Source: Erysipelotrichales bacterium (GTDB lineage: Bacteria; Bacillota_I; Bacilli_A; RF39; UBA660). Taken from it: a stretch of DNA of 40,032 bases. The translations under genes and the position numbers were made by a program. The DNA is taken from the NCBI GenBank assembly GCA_022508565.1, contig JAFLUY010000011.1, forward strand, positions 1-40,032, in the 5' to 3' direction. Of this stretch, positions 15,344-23,684 are shown piece after piece. The first letter of the stretch is position 1; the number at the start of each line of letters is the position of its first letter. The notes beneath the pieces are model-generated. The model was given only the letters and a program-made list of their open reading frames with translations, did not search any database and was not told the DNA's origin.

Positions 15344-15895
15344 ATGGCAAAATATTGTGCAGATTGTACTTATATGGAAACAGGCGGACATAAAAAAGGA
15401 AAGTTTGATTGTACAAATCCTAAAAGTGGATTTAGTGAAGTGTCAGCAAGAAAATCAGCTTGTGGATATATCACAGAATGTTTTAATAGTCGTAGATGTC
15501 AAAGTGAAAGAGAAGCATTAATGGAAATATCAAGAAGTTATGGTTGCTATATAATTGGAGCTATAATTAGAACTTTAGATTTACCATTTAATGAAATGGC
15601 ATCGTGCTTATTGACATTTAAATACTATAAAGAAATTATGTTACCAAATATGATTGATGGTGAAGATTGGGTAGAAGACTATGATAAGTTTGGACCAACA
15701 ATAGCATCAAACATTGAAGGTAATGAAAATAAATGTTCATACCTTTATATTTGCTATGTTAGACCATTTAGCGAGTTAATTGAAGCTAATGAAGTAGATG
15801 CAGCAAGAGAACTTTATAATGGAATGTATGAAAATTTAAAATCAGAATATAAACTTGGCCAACAACCAAAAAAATTAGTACAAAGAGCTTCTTAA
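15344..15895 (+). CDS. Cys-rich protein of unknown function
   Basis: I do not recognise the family. The first 52 residues contain six Cys (5, 8, 23, 40, 46, 52), starting CADC, a pattern suited to binding zinc or an iron-sulfur cluster. More Cys follow at 68 and 88. The remaining part (60-183) is helical and acidic, with no membrane segment. It starts with AGGAGG before the ATG and stands between an exported protein and a radical SAM enzyme. It may be a partner or substrate of that enzyme, but nothing in the sequence proves it. Confidence 0.65.
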   Translation: MAKYCADCTYMETGGHKKGKFDCTNPKSGFSEVSARKSACGYITECFNSRRCQSEREALMEISRSYGCYIIGAIIRTLDLPFNEMASCLLTFKYYKEIMLPNMIDGEDWVEDYDKFGPTIASNIEGNENKCSYLYICYVRPFSELIEANEVDAARELYNGMYENLKSEYKLGQQPKKLVQRAS

Positions 15896-15917
15896 AGATG
15901 AACTATGTTCATCTTTT
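15894..15917 (+). terminator. Terminator after the Cys-rich gene
   Basis: A perfect 10-bp stem AAAGATGAAC/GTTCATCTTT (15894-15903, 15907-15916) with a 3-nt loop. The T run is short, so some read-through into the radical SAM gene is likely. Confidence 0.6.
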
Positions 15918-15951
15918 AAAATATAAGAAATGAATTGAAGGGGAGATTCAT

Positions 15952-16794
15952 ATGTATATACAAGATTTGCATTTAGAAATAACTCGCAATTGTACTATAG
16001 AATGTGAACACTGTCTTAGAGGAGATAAGTGTATTGTCAATATGAGTCTCGATATTCTTGATGAAATATTTAACAATGTGAAACATGTTGGCAGTTTACT
16101 TTTAACTGGAGGAGAACCACTTATTGCAATTCAGGTTATTGAAAGATTAATCGAGATTTTAAAAATTGGTAAAGTAACAGTAAGAGAAGTAAAAATAATA
16201 ACAAATGGAACAGTTTTTGGAAAAAGAATAATAGAATCTTTAACTGAATTATCTAAATTAACAATTCTAATATTTAGAGTATCTGATAATATATTCCACC
16301 AACTAGAATTGGATAGATTAAAACTAAGAGATAAAAGAGATTATAATTTAGAAGTAATGCGTAGTTTAAATATTAATTGGAATTTTGCTGATAATTTTGG
16401 TAGAGAAGAAGAAAATTCTAATATGTCAAAAGGTTTATTAAAACTAGGAAGAGCAGCTAGATTAACTCAAAAACGTTTAGATGGAATTAATGCAATATCA
16501 AAACAAAAATATACATTTACTCCATATATAGACAAACACCCTTATACAGTAGTTGATGGTGACAGTGTCATTGGAAATATCACAATTGATGTCTACGGTA
16601 ATATAGTTACCTATAGTAGACCATTTATAGATGAAGATAGGGAAGCAGAAAAAACAAAACTAAATATTATGAAAATGCCTTTTAGAGATGCTGTATGTGA
16701 TTTCGTTGCCAGTAGTCATATTATTACTGAAGATTTTTATAAAAATCAAGCAAGTTATGATTCTAAAAATAAAAAAGAGTTGTCATTAAAATAG
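15952..16794 (+). CDS. Radical SAM enzyme of unknown substrate
   Basis: The N-terminal C-x3-C-x2-C motif (C14, C18, C21) would hold the [4Fe-4S] cluster that cleaves S-adenosylmethionine. LTGGEPL at 51-57 is the SAM-binding GGE motif, and KIITNG follows near residue 81. At 280 aa the protein is short, and only two other Cys are visible (27 and near 250). It therefore lacks the auxiliary-cluster SPASM domain of most peptide-modifying members, although GNITIDVYGNIV (near 209) occupies the place where such a domain begins. GGGGA precedes the ATG. Paired with the Cys-rich gene just upstream. Confidence 0.8.
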   Translation: MYIQDLHLEITRNCTIECEHCLRGDKCIVNMSLDILDEIFNNVKHVGSLLLTGGEPLIAIQVIERLIEILKIGKVTVREVKIITNGTVFGKRIIESLTELSKLTILIFRVSDNIFHQLELDRLKLRDKRDYNLEVMRSLNINWNFADNFGREEENSNMSKGLLKLGRAARLTQKRLDGINAISKQKYTFTPYIDKHPYTVVDGDSVIGNITIDVYGNIVTYSRPFIDEDREAEKTKLNIMKMPFRDAVCDFVASSHIITEDFYKNQASYDSKNKKELSLK

Positions 16795-16815
16795 AGAAAA
16801 AGTTTTCTCTATTTT
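16788..16815 (+). terminator. Terminator of the radical SAM gene
   Basis: A 13-bp stem, AAAATAGAGAAAA (16788-16800) with TTTTCTCTATTTT (16803-16815). The innermost pairs must open to form the loop. Confidence 0.8.
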
Positions 16816-16818
16816 GTT

Positions 16819-16845
16819 TGCTATAATAAATTTGTATGATATAAT
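16819..16845 (+). promoter_or_regulatory. Two extended -10 promoters before the metal exporter gene
   Basis: TGCTATAAT (16819-16827) and TGATATAAT (16837-16845) are spaced 18 nt apart, both upstream of the GAGGGGA ribosome site. Confidence 0.5.
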
Positions 16846-16875
16846 CTATTTGCAAATGAATTGAGGGGAAATTTA

Positions 16876-17709
16876 ATGAAAGAAATAATTGTTGATACAT
16901 TTTTAGATTCGATTAAATTATTGCCGTTTTTATTTTTAGCGTTTCTAATAATTGAATTAATTGAACATAAATTAAGTGAAAAAACGACTAAGGCTATAGC
17001 TAAGTCTAACAAATTTGGACCACTAGTTGGTTCACTTCTTGGTGGCTTTCCTCAATGTGGTTTTTCAGTAGTTGCTACAAACCTATATATAACAAGAATA
17101 ATTTCATTAGGTACGTTAATAAGTATTTATTTATCGACAAGTGATGAAATGTTACCAATATTAATTTCTCACAATGCTGATATAAAAATAATATTCTCAA
17201 TACTTGGAATAAAAATAATTGTAGGTATGCTTTGTGGTTTCATAATTGATTTAATATATAGAAGAAAAGAAAGTGCTCACTTTGATTTATGTGATGATGA
17301 TCACTGTGACTGTGAAGATTCTATCTTAAAATCCTCATTTATACATACATTAAAAACTTTAAGTTTCATTATGGTTGTTTTGCTTGTATTAAATTCAATT
17401 ATGTATTATTTACCTGAAGAGACAATCAGCAATATGTTTTTAAAAAATACAACTTTTGCACCTATTCTTTCAAGTTTAATTGGTCTTATACCTAGTTGCG
17501 CATCAAGTGTAATAATAACAGAATTTTATCTTAATGATGTAATAACTTTTGGAACATGCATTGCAGGGTTATTAACAAACTCAGGTTTATCAATTCTAGT
17601 TTTATTTAAAACTAATAAAAATAATAAGGAAAATTTACTTATATTAACGCTTGTATATTTAATAGGTATAATAGCAGGAATAATAATTAATCTACTTGCT
17701 TTTTTATAA
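16876..17709 (+). CDS. ArsP_2 / DUF2899-type heavy-metal exporter-like membrane protein
   Basis: The 277-aa polytopic protein has two homologous halves. Each carries a Gly/Pro-Cys motif in a membrane segment (GGFPQCGFS near 54-62, and IPSCASS near 209-215). Between the halves is a cytosolic loop rich in Asp, His and Cys (HFDLCDDDHCDCED, about 135-148) that looks like a metal-binding site. This matches the putative manganese/arsenic exporter family (ArsP_2). The transported ion is not determined. The ATG at 16876 follows GAGGGGA; an in-frame TTG at 16861 precedes that site. Confidence 0.8.
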   Translation: MKEIIVDTFLDSIKLLPFLFLAFLIIELIEHKLSEKTTKAIAKSNKFGPLVGSLLGGFPQCGFSVVATNLYITRIISLGTLISIYLSTSDEMLPILISHNADIKIIFSILGIKIIVGMLCGFIIDLIYRRKESAHFDLCDDDHCDCEDSILKSSFIHTLKTLSFIMVVLLVLNSIMYYLPEETISNMFLKNTTFAPILSSLIGLIPSCASSVIITEFYLNDVITFGTCIAGLLTNSGLSILVLFKTNKNNKENLLILTLVYLIGIIAGIIINLLAFL

Positions 17710-17798
17710 AAATGTTAAGTTCAGTTGACAAATTTCAAAGCAAAATTGGTAGTATGCAACTGATAAAATTACTATAATTAATTTGTGAGAGGTGAATT

Positions 17799-18434
17799 AT
17801 GAGTTTAGGAAATAAGTTATCAGAATTAAGAAAGGGGAGTCATTTATCGCAAGAGGAAGCAGCTGATAAATTAGGTGTAACAAGGCAAACTATTTCTAAA
17901 TGGGAACTTGATCAATCAACGCCTGATTTTGATAAGATTGCTCCAATATGTGAGTTATACGGAATTTCTCCAGATGAATTATTAGGATTAACTACTAATA
18001 GAGAAGAAAATGAAGAAATTAAAACAATTGACTATGACAAAGAAAAAAGAAAAAAAGCATTTGGAATAAGCTTAGGCATATTTTTATATTTCTTTTCTGT
18101 TGTTTGGATTGTTGTTTCAATCCCATATTTACAAATTAATCCAATTTTATCTACAGGAATATTCTTACTTTTATGTGGTATAGCAACATTTATTATTGTT
18201 TATGTATCAATAGTATATAATAAGAAAAAGAAAGAAGAAAAAGAAAAGGATGAAAATCCAATTGTGAGTTGCATTAATAATATTTTGGCAGGCCTAACTT
18301 GTGCACTTTATTTAGTTATTAGTTTTGCTACATCTGCTTGGCACATAACATGGATTATTTGGATAATTTATGCTTTCATTACTGAAATTGTTAAATTAAT
18401 ATTTATGTTAGCAGGAGATAAAAATGAAAAATAA
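17799..18434 (+). CDS. XRE-family regulator with membrane segments
   Basis: Residues 4-62 form a standard helix-turn-helix of the Cro/C1 type (LSQEEAADKLGVTRQTISKW then WELDQSTPDFD). A charged linker follows and then a membrane part of about four hydrophobic segments (from residue 87). A DNA-binding domain tethered to the membrane suggests a sensor of envelope state. It overlaps the DUF4097 gene by 11 nt, so the pair is translated together. AGAGGTGA precedes the ATG. Confidence 0.85.
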   Translation: MSLGNKLSELRKGSHLSQEEAADKLGVTRQTISKWELDQSTPDFDKIAPICELYGISPDELLGLTTNREENEEIKTIDYDKEKRKKAFGISLGIFLYFFSVVWIVVSIPYLQINPILSTGIFLLLCGIATFIIVYVSIVYNKKKKEEKEKDENPIVSCINNILAGLTCALYLVISFATSAWHITWIIWIIYAFITEIVKLIFMLAGDKNEK

Positions 18435-19263
18435 GGGTTTAATTATATTTTTAATAGTTTTATTATCAATATGTTGTATTTCATTAGGTTTTATTCTTTA
18501 CTTAGGATTATCAGGAAAAACTGGATTGATTTTTAGCTGGAACGGATTTAAAAATGTTAGTACTGAAAACATATATGATAATACATATGAGGAAGAATTT
18601 GAGAAAATCAATATTAAAACATCCGCTTCAATGATAGAGTTTAAACAAAGCAAAGATGGAAATACAAGAGTTAAAATATTTGGTGATGGCGCATTACTTA
18701 ATAATTCAGATGAATTCAACATACTAAATATTGAATACAAAAATAAACCATGCATTGGTATATGTTTTAATCAAAGCATGGCTAAAATAGAAATAGAGTT
18801 ACCCATAAATTATGAAGGTAATATTACAATTGATAATAAATATGGTGATGTAGAAATTGAAGAATTTATTAAAAGTAATATAAATGTAAGTTCATCTTAT
18901 GGTAATACTTCAATTAAAGGGGCTTATGAGGTAAATATTAATTCTGAAGCAGGAGATATAAATGTTGGTACAGCTTCTAGAGCAATCTTAAATAATAACT
19001 TTGGTGATATTAAAGTAGAAAAAGTATTATCTTATTTAGATATTAATGATGATTGTGGAGATATTAAAATTAATGAAATAAATATAGATACAGACTCTAC
19101 TATTAAAAATAACTTAGGAGATATTAAGGTTAACAAGTCTAATAATATTAGAATAGAAGCAAAAACCTCTTTAGGTGATGAAAAGATAGAAAATAATAAT
19201 TATAAATCTGATATTGTTTTAAAAATCACTAATGATTGTGGTGATATAAAAGTAAACAATTAA
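18424..19263 (+). CDS. DUF4097-family membrane-anchored beta-repeat protein
   Basis: One N-terminal membrane segment (about 5-27) is followed by an extracellular domain built from repeated short strands with the pattern (Y/F/C/L)GD(I/V)(K/E)(V/I). Such repeats are seen near residues 141, 178, 197, 214, 232 and 274, as in DUF4097 proteins that form a beta-solenoid-like sheet. The family is often found beside membrane-linked XRE regulators, as here. It may act as an outer sensor part of that pair; this is inferred from coupling alone. Confidence 0.8.
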   Translation: MKNKGLIIFLIVLLSICCISLGFILYLGLSGKTGLIFSWNGFKNVSTENIYDNTYEEEFEKINIKTSASMIEFKQSKDGNTRVKIFGDGALLNNSDEFNILNIEYKNKPCIGICFNQSMAKIEIELPINYEGNITIDNKYGDVEIEEFIKSNINVSSSYGNTSIKGAYEVNINSEAGDINVGTASRAILNNNFGDIKVEKVLSYLDINDDCGDIKINEINIDTDSTIKNNLGDIKVNKSNNIRIEAKTSLGDEKIENNNYKSDIVLKITNDCGDIKVNN

Positions 19264-19292
19264 AAAAGAGAATTTATTAAAAATCTCTTTTT
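19263..19292. terminator. Bidirectional terminator between convergent genes
   Basis: AAAAAGAGA (19263-19271) pairs with TCTCTTTTT (19284-19292). T-rich on both exits, it serves the DUF4097 gene and the facing metallopeptidase-like gene. Confidence 0.75.
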
Positions 19293-19299
19293 TTATATT

Positions 19300-20232
19300 C
19301 TAAATTATTAATTGTTTTATAAATAAGTTTTTATCTAAACTATTTTCATAGGTGATATCTAATTCTACAAGTATTTCCTCAAGAGTTTTTTTAGCATCAA
19401 ATACTTCTTGTATTTTACTCATAATAAATGTTTTTTCTGTATCACTTCCGCTTATATATTGATCAAATAATTTAAATGCTTTTAATGTTGAAATAATATA
19501 TTTACTAGTTACTGTTGCATCAATATCACTGATGTTGCCATTATTTTCATAATAATAGTTGTATAAAATTTCAAATTCAATTAAAAAATGATTAATTCTT
19601 ATTAGAAAGTCCTTTTTTAAAAGATTATTTTGATTGTTTTCATATGCAAAGACTAATTCAATAAATATACTTAATACATCGTCATTTAAATAATCACTTA
19701 TTGATCCTTTAAATCTAACAAGTTGACTATGCATGATTTCATGAATATAACATAAGCAGCTAAAATCACTTTTCTTTTTGCTAAGCTCAATTCTGCTAAT
19801 TAAAAGCTTTATTTCTTTTAAGAAATCTTCTTCGTATATTTGAGGATTTTGTAAAGATAATAAGCCATGATAGTAATTTTGGTTAACATATTTAATTGGT
19901 ATATCAAATGGACTGATTAGCAATGCCGTGCTGTTGTATAGATTAGCAAGTTCTAAATGGTCATATATCTTTTTACCCTTTAAAGATGATTTAATCATTT
20001 CATCACTTGCAAATAGTACATCGTATAAATTAAGTTTACTTGCCAAAAACTTCTTTGAAGTAGATGTTAATATTTTTGTAGTAAGTTTAATTGGAGTTAC
20101 ACTAATATCATCACAATACTCCATCGTAGCCAAATAGGCTGCTAAATTGGTTAATTTTTCATCTATATTAACAGTGACATCTTCATTATTGTGTCCATAC
20201 ATCAAATTACTTATTTTAATATAATTTTCCAT
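19300..20232 (-). CDS. Putative HExxH zinc metallopeptidase, 310 aa
   Basis: I do not recognise a named family. The protein is soluble, helical and without a signal peptide. Residues 162-170 read YIHEIMHSQ, which gives the zinc-binding HExxH (H164, E165, H168). A glutamate in a helix 24 residues later (E192, in FIELVFAYE) is well placed as the third ligand of a gluzincin. AGGAGA is 5 nt before the ATG. The gene lies 24 nt after tRNA-Gln(CTG) on the same strand with no terminator between, so both are probably on one transcript. Substrate unknown; the HExxH could be chance, but the spacing is convincing. Confidence 0.65.
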   Translation of the reverse strand: MENYIKISNLMYGHNNEDVTVNIDEKLTNLAAYLATMEYCDDISVTPIKLTTKILTSTSKKFLASKLNLYDVLFASDEMIKSSLKGKKIYDHLELANLYNSTALLISPFDIPIKYVNQNYYHGLLSLQNPQIYEEDFLKEIKLLISRIELSKKKSDFSCLCYIHEIMHSQLVRFKGSISDYLNDDVLSIFIELVFAYENNQNNLLKKDFLIRINHFLIEFEILYNYYYENNGNISDIDATVTSKYIISTLKAFKLFDQYISGSDTEKTFIMSKIQEVFDAKKTLEEILVELDITYENSLDKNLFIKQLII

Positions 20233-20255
20233 AGTTTCTCCTAATGATGTAAAAA

Positions 20256-20331
20256 TGGTTACCCCAGTAGGATTCGAACCTACGAAATGTCAGGGTCAGA
20301 GCCTGATGCCTTACCGCTTGGCTATGGGGTA
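20256..20331 (-). tRNA. tRNA-Gln (CTG anticodon)
   Basis: Acceptor stem TACCCCA/TGGGGTA, anticodon loop CTCTGAC giving CTG, encoded CCA. It reads CAG codons and complements the TTG isoacceptor at 1035-1110. It lies directly upstream of the metallopeptidase-like gene. Confidence 0.93.
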
Positions 20332-20366
20332 ATCACATAAATATATTATATCATTAAATAATTATA

Positions 20367-20375
20367 TGCTATAAT
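20367..20375 (+). promoter_or_regulatory. Extended -10 promoter of the symporter gene
   Basis: TGCTATAAT, 41 nt before the start codon. A minus-strand TATAAT at 20345-20350 may serve the divergent tRNA. Confidence 0.55.
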
Positions 20376-20416
20376 AAAATTAGCATAAAGGTAATATGCT
20401 TAAGTAGGAGGAGTCT

Positions 20417-21646
20417 ATGAAGAAAGTTTTAAAGAATTATAAGGGAACACTTATATTGCTCGCATCTTTGATAATTGGTGCAATATGTGGTTTGATTTTT
20501 AAAGATAAGGCAACAGTCGTTAAACCACTAGGAGATATTTTTATTAATTTCCTATTTGTAATAATTGTGCCACTGATATTTTTAACAATATCATCAGCAA
20601 TTATTAAAATGGAAAATCCAAAAAGACTAAGTAAGATTATGATAAGTATTGTTATTACATTTGCAATAATGTCAGTAATAAGTGCCTTAATTGGTATTGC
20701 ATCAACTTATTCATTTAACTTAGTAGCAAATAATAAAACTGAGAGTATTTTAGAATTACTAGATGAAAGTATAGTTGTTGATAAAGATTTATCTTTACTT
20801 GATAGAACAGCTAGTCTTATAACAACAACAGATTTTTATACACTTTTAAGTAAAGAAAATATTGTTGCCATTTTAGTATTTGCAATTATATTTGCTTTTG
20901 CTGTACGTATGAGCAAAGAAAAAGGTAAAGAGGTATCAAAATTAATTACTAGTTTAAATGATGTTGTACTAAATTTTGTTAACATAATAATGTATTATGC
21001 ACCTATTGGTTTAGGTTGTTATATGGCAGCTTTAATTGGAACATATGGTGAATCAATCGCGATAGGTTTTTTGAAGACTTTTATTGTTTATACATTGGTA
21101 TGCGTAGGAGTTTACTTTATTGTTTATTCTCTATATGTACTAATTGTTGGTGGAAAAAATGGCTTAAAACTATATTGGAAAAACATTTTATCTCCAACAG
21201 CAACAGCTTTAGCAACTTGTTCATCAGCTGCTTGTATTCCAGTTAATATCAAAGCAACAAAAGAAATTGGTATATCAAGTGATGTCGCTAATACAACAAT
21301 TCCAATGGGAACAAGTTTCCATAAAGATGGTTCTGTAATTGGAAGTGTATTTAAAATAATGTTCTTAGTATATTTATTTAATATGAATCCAAGTATTTGG
21401 ACAGTCCTTGGCGTTTCCATTGTTGCAACTCTACTTGTAACTGCAGTTCCTGTAGGTGGAGGGACAATTTCCGAAATGTTTATCATAACATTGATGGGAT
21501 TCCCAGCTGCGGCCTTACCAATACTTACAATAATAGCAACTGTAATTGATGCACCAGCAACTGTATTAAATGTTGTAGGTGATACAGCATCATCAATGAT
21601 AGTTGGAAGAATGGTTGACGGTAAAAAGTTTTTGCATAAAAAATAA
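20417..21646 (+). CDS. Dicarboxylate/amino acid:cation symporter (DAACS, SLC1-like)
   Basis: This inner-membrane transporter of 409 aa should couple uptake of an acidic amino acid or dicarboxylate to Na+ or H+. The Ser-rich hairpin (CSSAACIPVNIKA, near 273) and the unwound helix NTTIPMGTSFHKDGS (near 294) correspond to the HP1 and TM7 motifs. VPVGGGTISE (near 346) matches HP2, and NVVGD (near 389) supplies the cation-site residues. The TM7 motif differs from the common NMDGT, so the substrate is uncertain. AGGAGGAG precedes the ATG. Confidence 0.88.
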   Translation: MKKVLKNYKGTLILLASLIIGAICGLIFKDKATVVKPLGDIFINFLFVIIVPLIFLTISSAIIKMENPKRLSKIMISIVITFAIMSVISALIGIASTYSFNLVANNKTESILELLDESIVVDKDLSLLDRTASLITTTDFYTLLSKENIVAILVFAIIFAFAVRMSKEKGKEVSKLITSLNDVVLNFVNIIMYYAPIGLGCYMAALIGTYGESIAIGFLKTFIVYTLVCVGVYFIVYSLYVLIVGGKNGLKLYWKNILSPTATALATCSSAACIPVNIKATKEIGISSDVANTTIPMGTSFHKDGSVIGSVFKIMFLVYLFNMNPSIWTVLGVSIVATLLVTAVPVGGGTISEMFIITLMGFPAAALPILTIIATVIDAPATVLNVVGDTASSMIVGRMVDGKKFLHKK

Positions 21647-21653
21647 AAATATG

Positions 21654-21687
21654 AAAGATGAAGAACCTCTTGTTCTCCATCTTTTTT
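21654..21687 (+). terminator. Terminator of the symporter gene
   Basis: AAAGATG (21654-21660) with CATCTTT (21678-21684), and inner GAAC/GTTC, followed by Ts. Confidence 0.8.
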
Positions 21688-21752
21688 CTTGCCAATTTAT
21701 TTTATTGTTTGTATAATTTAATTAGAGATAATTAGGATTCGGGGGGATGTAT

Positions 21753-22442
21753 ATGTATGAACAAAACAAAATCTCTGCAAATTGGCTTAAAATCGGGTTA
21801 AGAATACTAATCGTTATACTATGTGTCTTATTATTATTTAAAATAGTAGTAGTTATTAAGGATAATAAGACAAATGTAATAGAGCAAGATGAGATGAAAG
21901 AAAAAATTAATCTTTTGGAAGAAGTGGGTAAGAAGTATTTTGATGATGATAAACTTCCAAAAGAGATTGGAGATTCACAAACTATTACATTAAAAGAATT
22001 AGTAGACGCAAAACTAATTGATGAAATAAAAGATAAAAAAGATAAAACTTGTGATTCAGAAAAATCTTATGTAAAGGTTACTCGTTTAGATAAAGAATAT
22101 CAGATAAAAACTTTACTAACATGTGATAACTTTGAAGATTATAAAAATTCATTTGTAGAAATTAAAAAACAAGAATTAGAAACTATAACTACAACAACAA
22201 AAACAACTACTAAAAAAACTACAAAAAAAGCAACAAAAAAATATGAAATATCATTTAATCCAAATGGTGGTTCACTTCTAGATGAAATATATGTAGAAGA
22301 AAATAAAGTTGTAACAAACATTGGTACACCAGAAAGACCTGGATATGAATTTATTGGATGGTACTATCATGGAACTCCATTTGATTTAAATACTAAAATA
22401 AATCAAGACTATGTATTAGTTGCTAAATGGATAAAAGAATAA
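21753..22442 (+). CDS. Membrane-anchored surface protein with an InlB B-repeat
   Basis: One N-terminal membrane segment (about 12-33) anchors the 229-aa protein. Next comes an outer domain (about 50-135) with two Cys and the patterns GKKYF, TLKELV, IDEI and LLTC. These recur in the convergent protein at 22495-23589. A Thr/Lys-rich linker (about 142-163) leads to one Listeria-Bacteroides (InlB B / Flg_new) repeat with the typical FNPNGGS, PGYEFIGWY and VAKW. The ATG at 21753 is chosen because GGGGGGAT then has normal spacing; the ATG at 21747 overlaps that site. Confidence 0.75.
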   Translation: MYEQNKISANWLKIGLRILIVILCVLLLFKIVVVIKDNKTNVIEQDEMKEKINLLEEVGKKYFDDDKLPKEIGDSQTITLKELVDAKLIDEIKDKKDKTCDSEKSYVKVTRLDKEYQIKTLLTCDNFEDYKNSFVEIKKQELETITTTTKTTTKKTTKKATKKYEISFNPNGGSLLDEIYVEENKVVTNIGTPERPGYEFIGWYYHGTPFDLNTKINQDYVLVAKWIKE

Positions 22443-22463
22443 GCGCTTTATAAGTGCTTTTAT
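22441..22463 (+). terminator. Terminator of the InlB-repeat protein gene
   Basis: AAGCGCTT (22441-22448) pairs with AAGTGCTT (22452-22459) around a 3-nt loop. Confidence 0.7.
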
Positions 22464-22471
22464 TTTGCCAT

Positions 22472-22496
22472 AAAAAAAGTGTAGGCTTCTACACTT
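22472..22496 (-). terminator. Terminator of the convergent lipoprotein gene
   Basis: A perfect 8-bp stem AAGTGTAG (22477-22484) with CTACACTT (22489-22496), loop GCTT. On the minus strand it is followed by seven Ts. Confidence 0.8.
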
Positions 22497-23589
22497 ATTT
22501 AAATACGTATGGATTATTTGCTGTTCCATCACCATCAACATATACTACATTACTAGTCAAGTTAAATACAACATTTAAATGATTGTATGAACTACATAAT
22601 GTGGTAATAGGTTTTTTGTATATTGAGAATGCTCTATCAGTTTGAGAAACATTAGCTGTAACACTCCAGAAACTATTTGATATAGAAGTGTACCAGTTAT
22701 AGTTTGTACAAGCACTGCCAGTTGTATTATTACAATTCTTATCTAGACTAGCTTGTAAGTATTCATAAACTGCTAAAGATCCAAATAATTGATTATCAAG
22801 TTTTAATGAGCATTCAGTAGAACCATCTTTAGTAGTATCGCTTGTACTTCTTTTACCAATACATAACGATTGAGTTGCAATATAAGTTCTATTCTCATCT
22901 GTCCATACATTATTATTTTTATAATAATTATCACTTACATTTTTAATATTTGCGTATAAGTTATTATCTACCACATAATCATTTACACCATTAGAATCTT
23001 GTACAGTAGTGTTATATTTACTATCCCAAATAACTTCAGAAATACCAATATTATCGATTAGTCTAATTGTGTTATCTTCATTAATTCTAATGATTCTAAA
23101 TGTTTTACCTGCAAAACTTACATAATTATTTTTAACATCACCTTTAAAAATGTATTCACTTGATGTCTCATATAATCCAGCTCCAGCTTCAACTAAACTA
23201 TTTTCGATTATTTTATCTTTTAAATATGTTGTTTGATAATCTTTTCCACAAGTAAGATATGGAGTATATACATAGTAACCATTATTATTAGTAACTGTTA
23301 CATTTCCATCACATTTAATATTTTCATTATCAAATAATTCGGTTAGTTCATCTATTGAACCATCACTAATCATTTTTTTTAATGTATATGATCTAGTATC
23401 TTTATCTTGACTAGGTAATTCTTTTTCATTATTTTGATAATAATTCTTTGCTACACTTAGCATTTTTTCTTCTAATTTTTCATATGTATATTTAGTATTT
23501 GTACAACTAGCTATTAAAAAAATAATTAAAATAAATACCACAAAACCAGCTATGACAATACCTAAAGTTTTCATCATTTTTTGATCCAT
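22495..23589 (-). CDS. Putative lipoprotein with a pilin-head-like domain
   Basis: Residues 7-29 are hydrophobic and end in IASC, a good lipobox, so C29 is probably lipid-modified and the protein tethered outside. Residues 35-115 repeat the domain of the 21753-22442 product (KNYYQ, YTLKKMI, IDEL, then LTC), and the rest (about 140-364) contains YVSFAGKTFRIIRIN and several Cys, Trp and Tyr residues. I recognise no enzyme motif. The start at 23589 follows GGAGGA; a longer frame would include that site. Its convergent placement opposite its relative suggests an inverted duplication. Expected role: surface attachment or sensing (inferred). Confidence 0.7.
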   Translation of the reverse strand: MDQKMMKTLGIVIAGFVVFILIIFLIASCTNTKYTYEKLEEKMLSVAKNYYQNNEKELPSQDKDTRSYTLKKMISDGSIDELTELFDNENIKCDGNVTVTNNNGYYVYTPYLTCGKDYQTTYLKDKIIENSLVEAGAGLYETSSEYIFKGDVKNNYVSFAGKTFRIIRINEDNTIRLIDNIGISEVIWDSKYNTTVQDSNGVNDYVVDNNLYANIKNVSDNYYKNNNVWTDENRTYIATQSLCIGKRSTSDTTKDGSTECSLKLDNQLFGSLAVYEYLQASLDKNCNNTTGSACTNYNWYTSISNSFWSVTANVSQTDRAFSIYKKPITTLCSSYNHLNVVFNLTSNVVYVDGDGTANNPYVFK

Positions 23590-23684
23590 CGATATTCCTC
23601 CGTTCGACAACTAAATTATAACAAAGAAAATAGTCTCTTTCAATAATTATTTAAGTGTGTTATTATAAATTTGGTGATAGTTTT

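Noticed and set aside
17725-17755. TTGACA promoter before the XRE/DUF4097 pair
   Set aside because: The TTGACA at 17725-17730 has only TAGTAT at 19-nt spacing; too weak to list as a feature.
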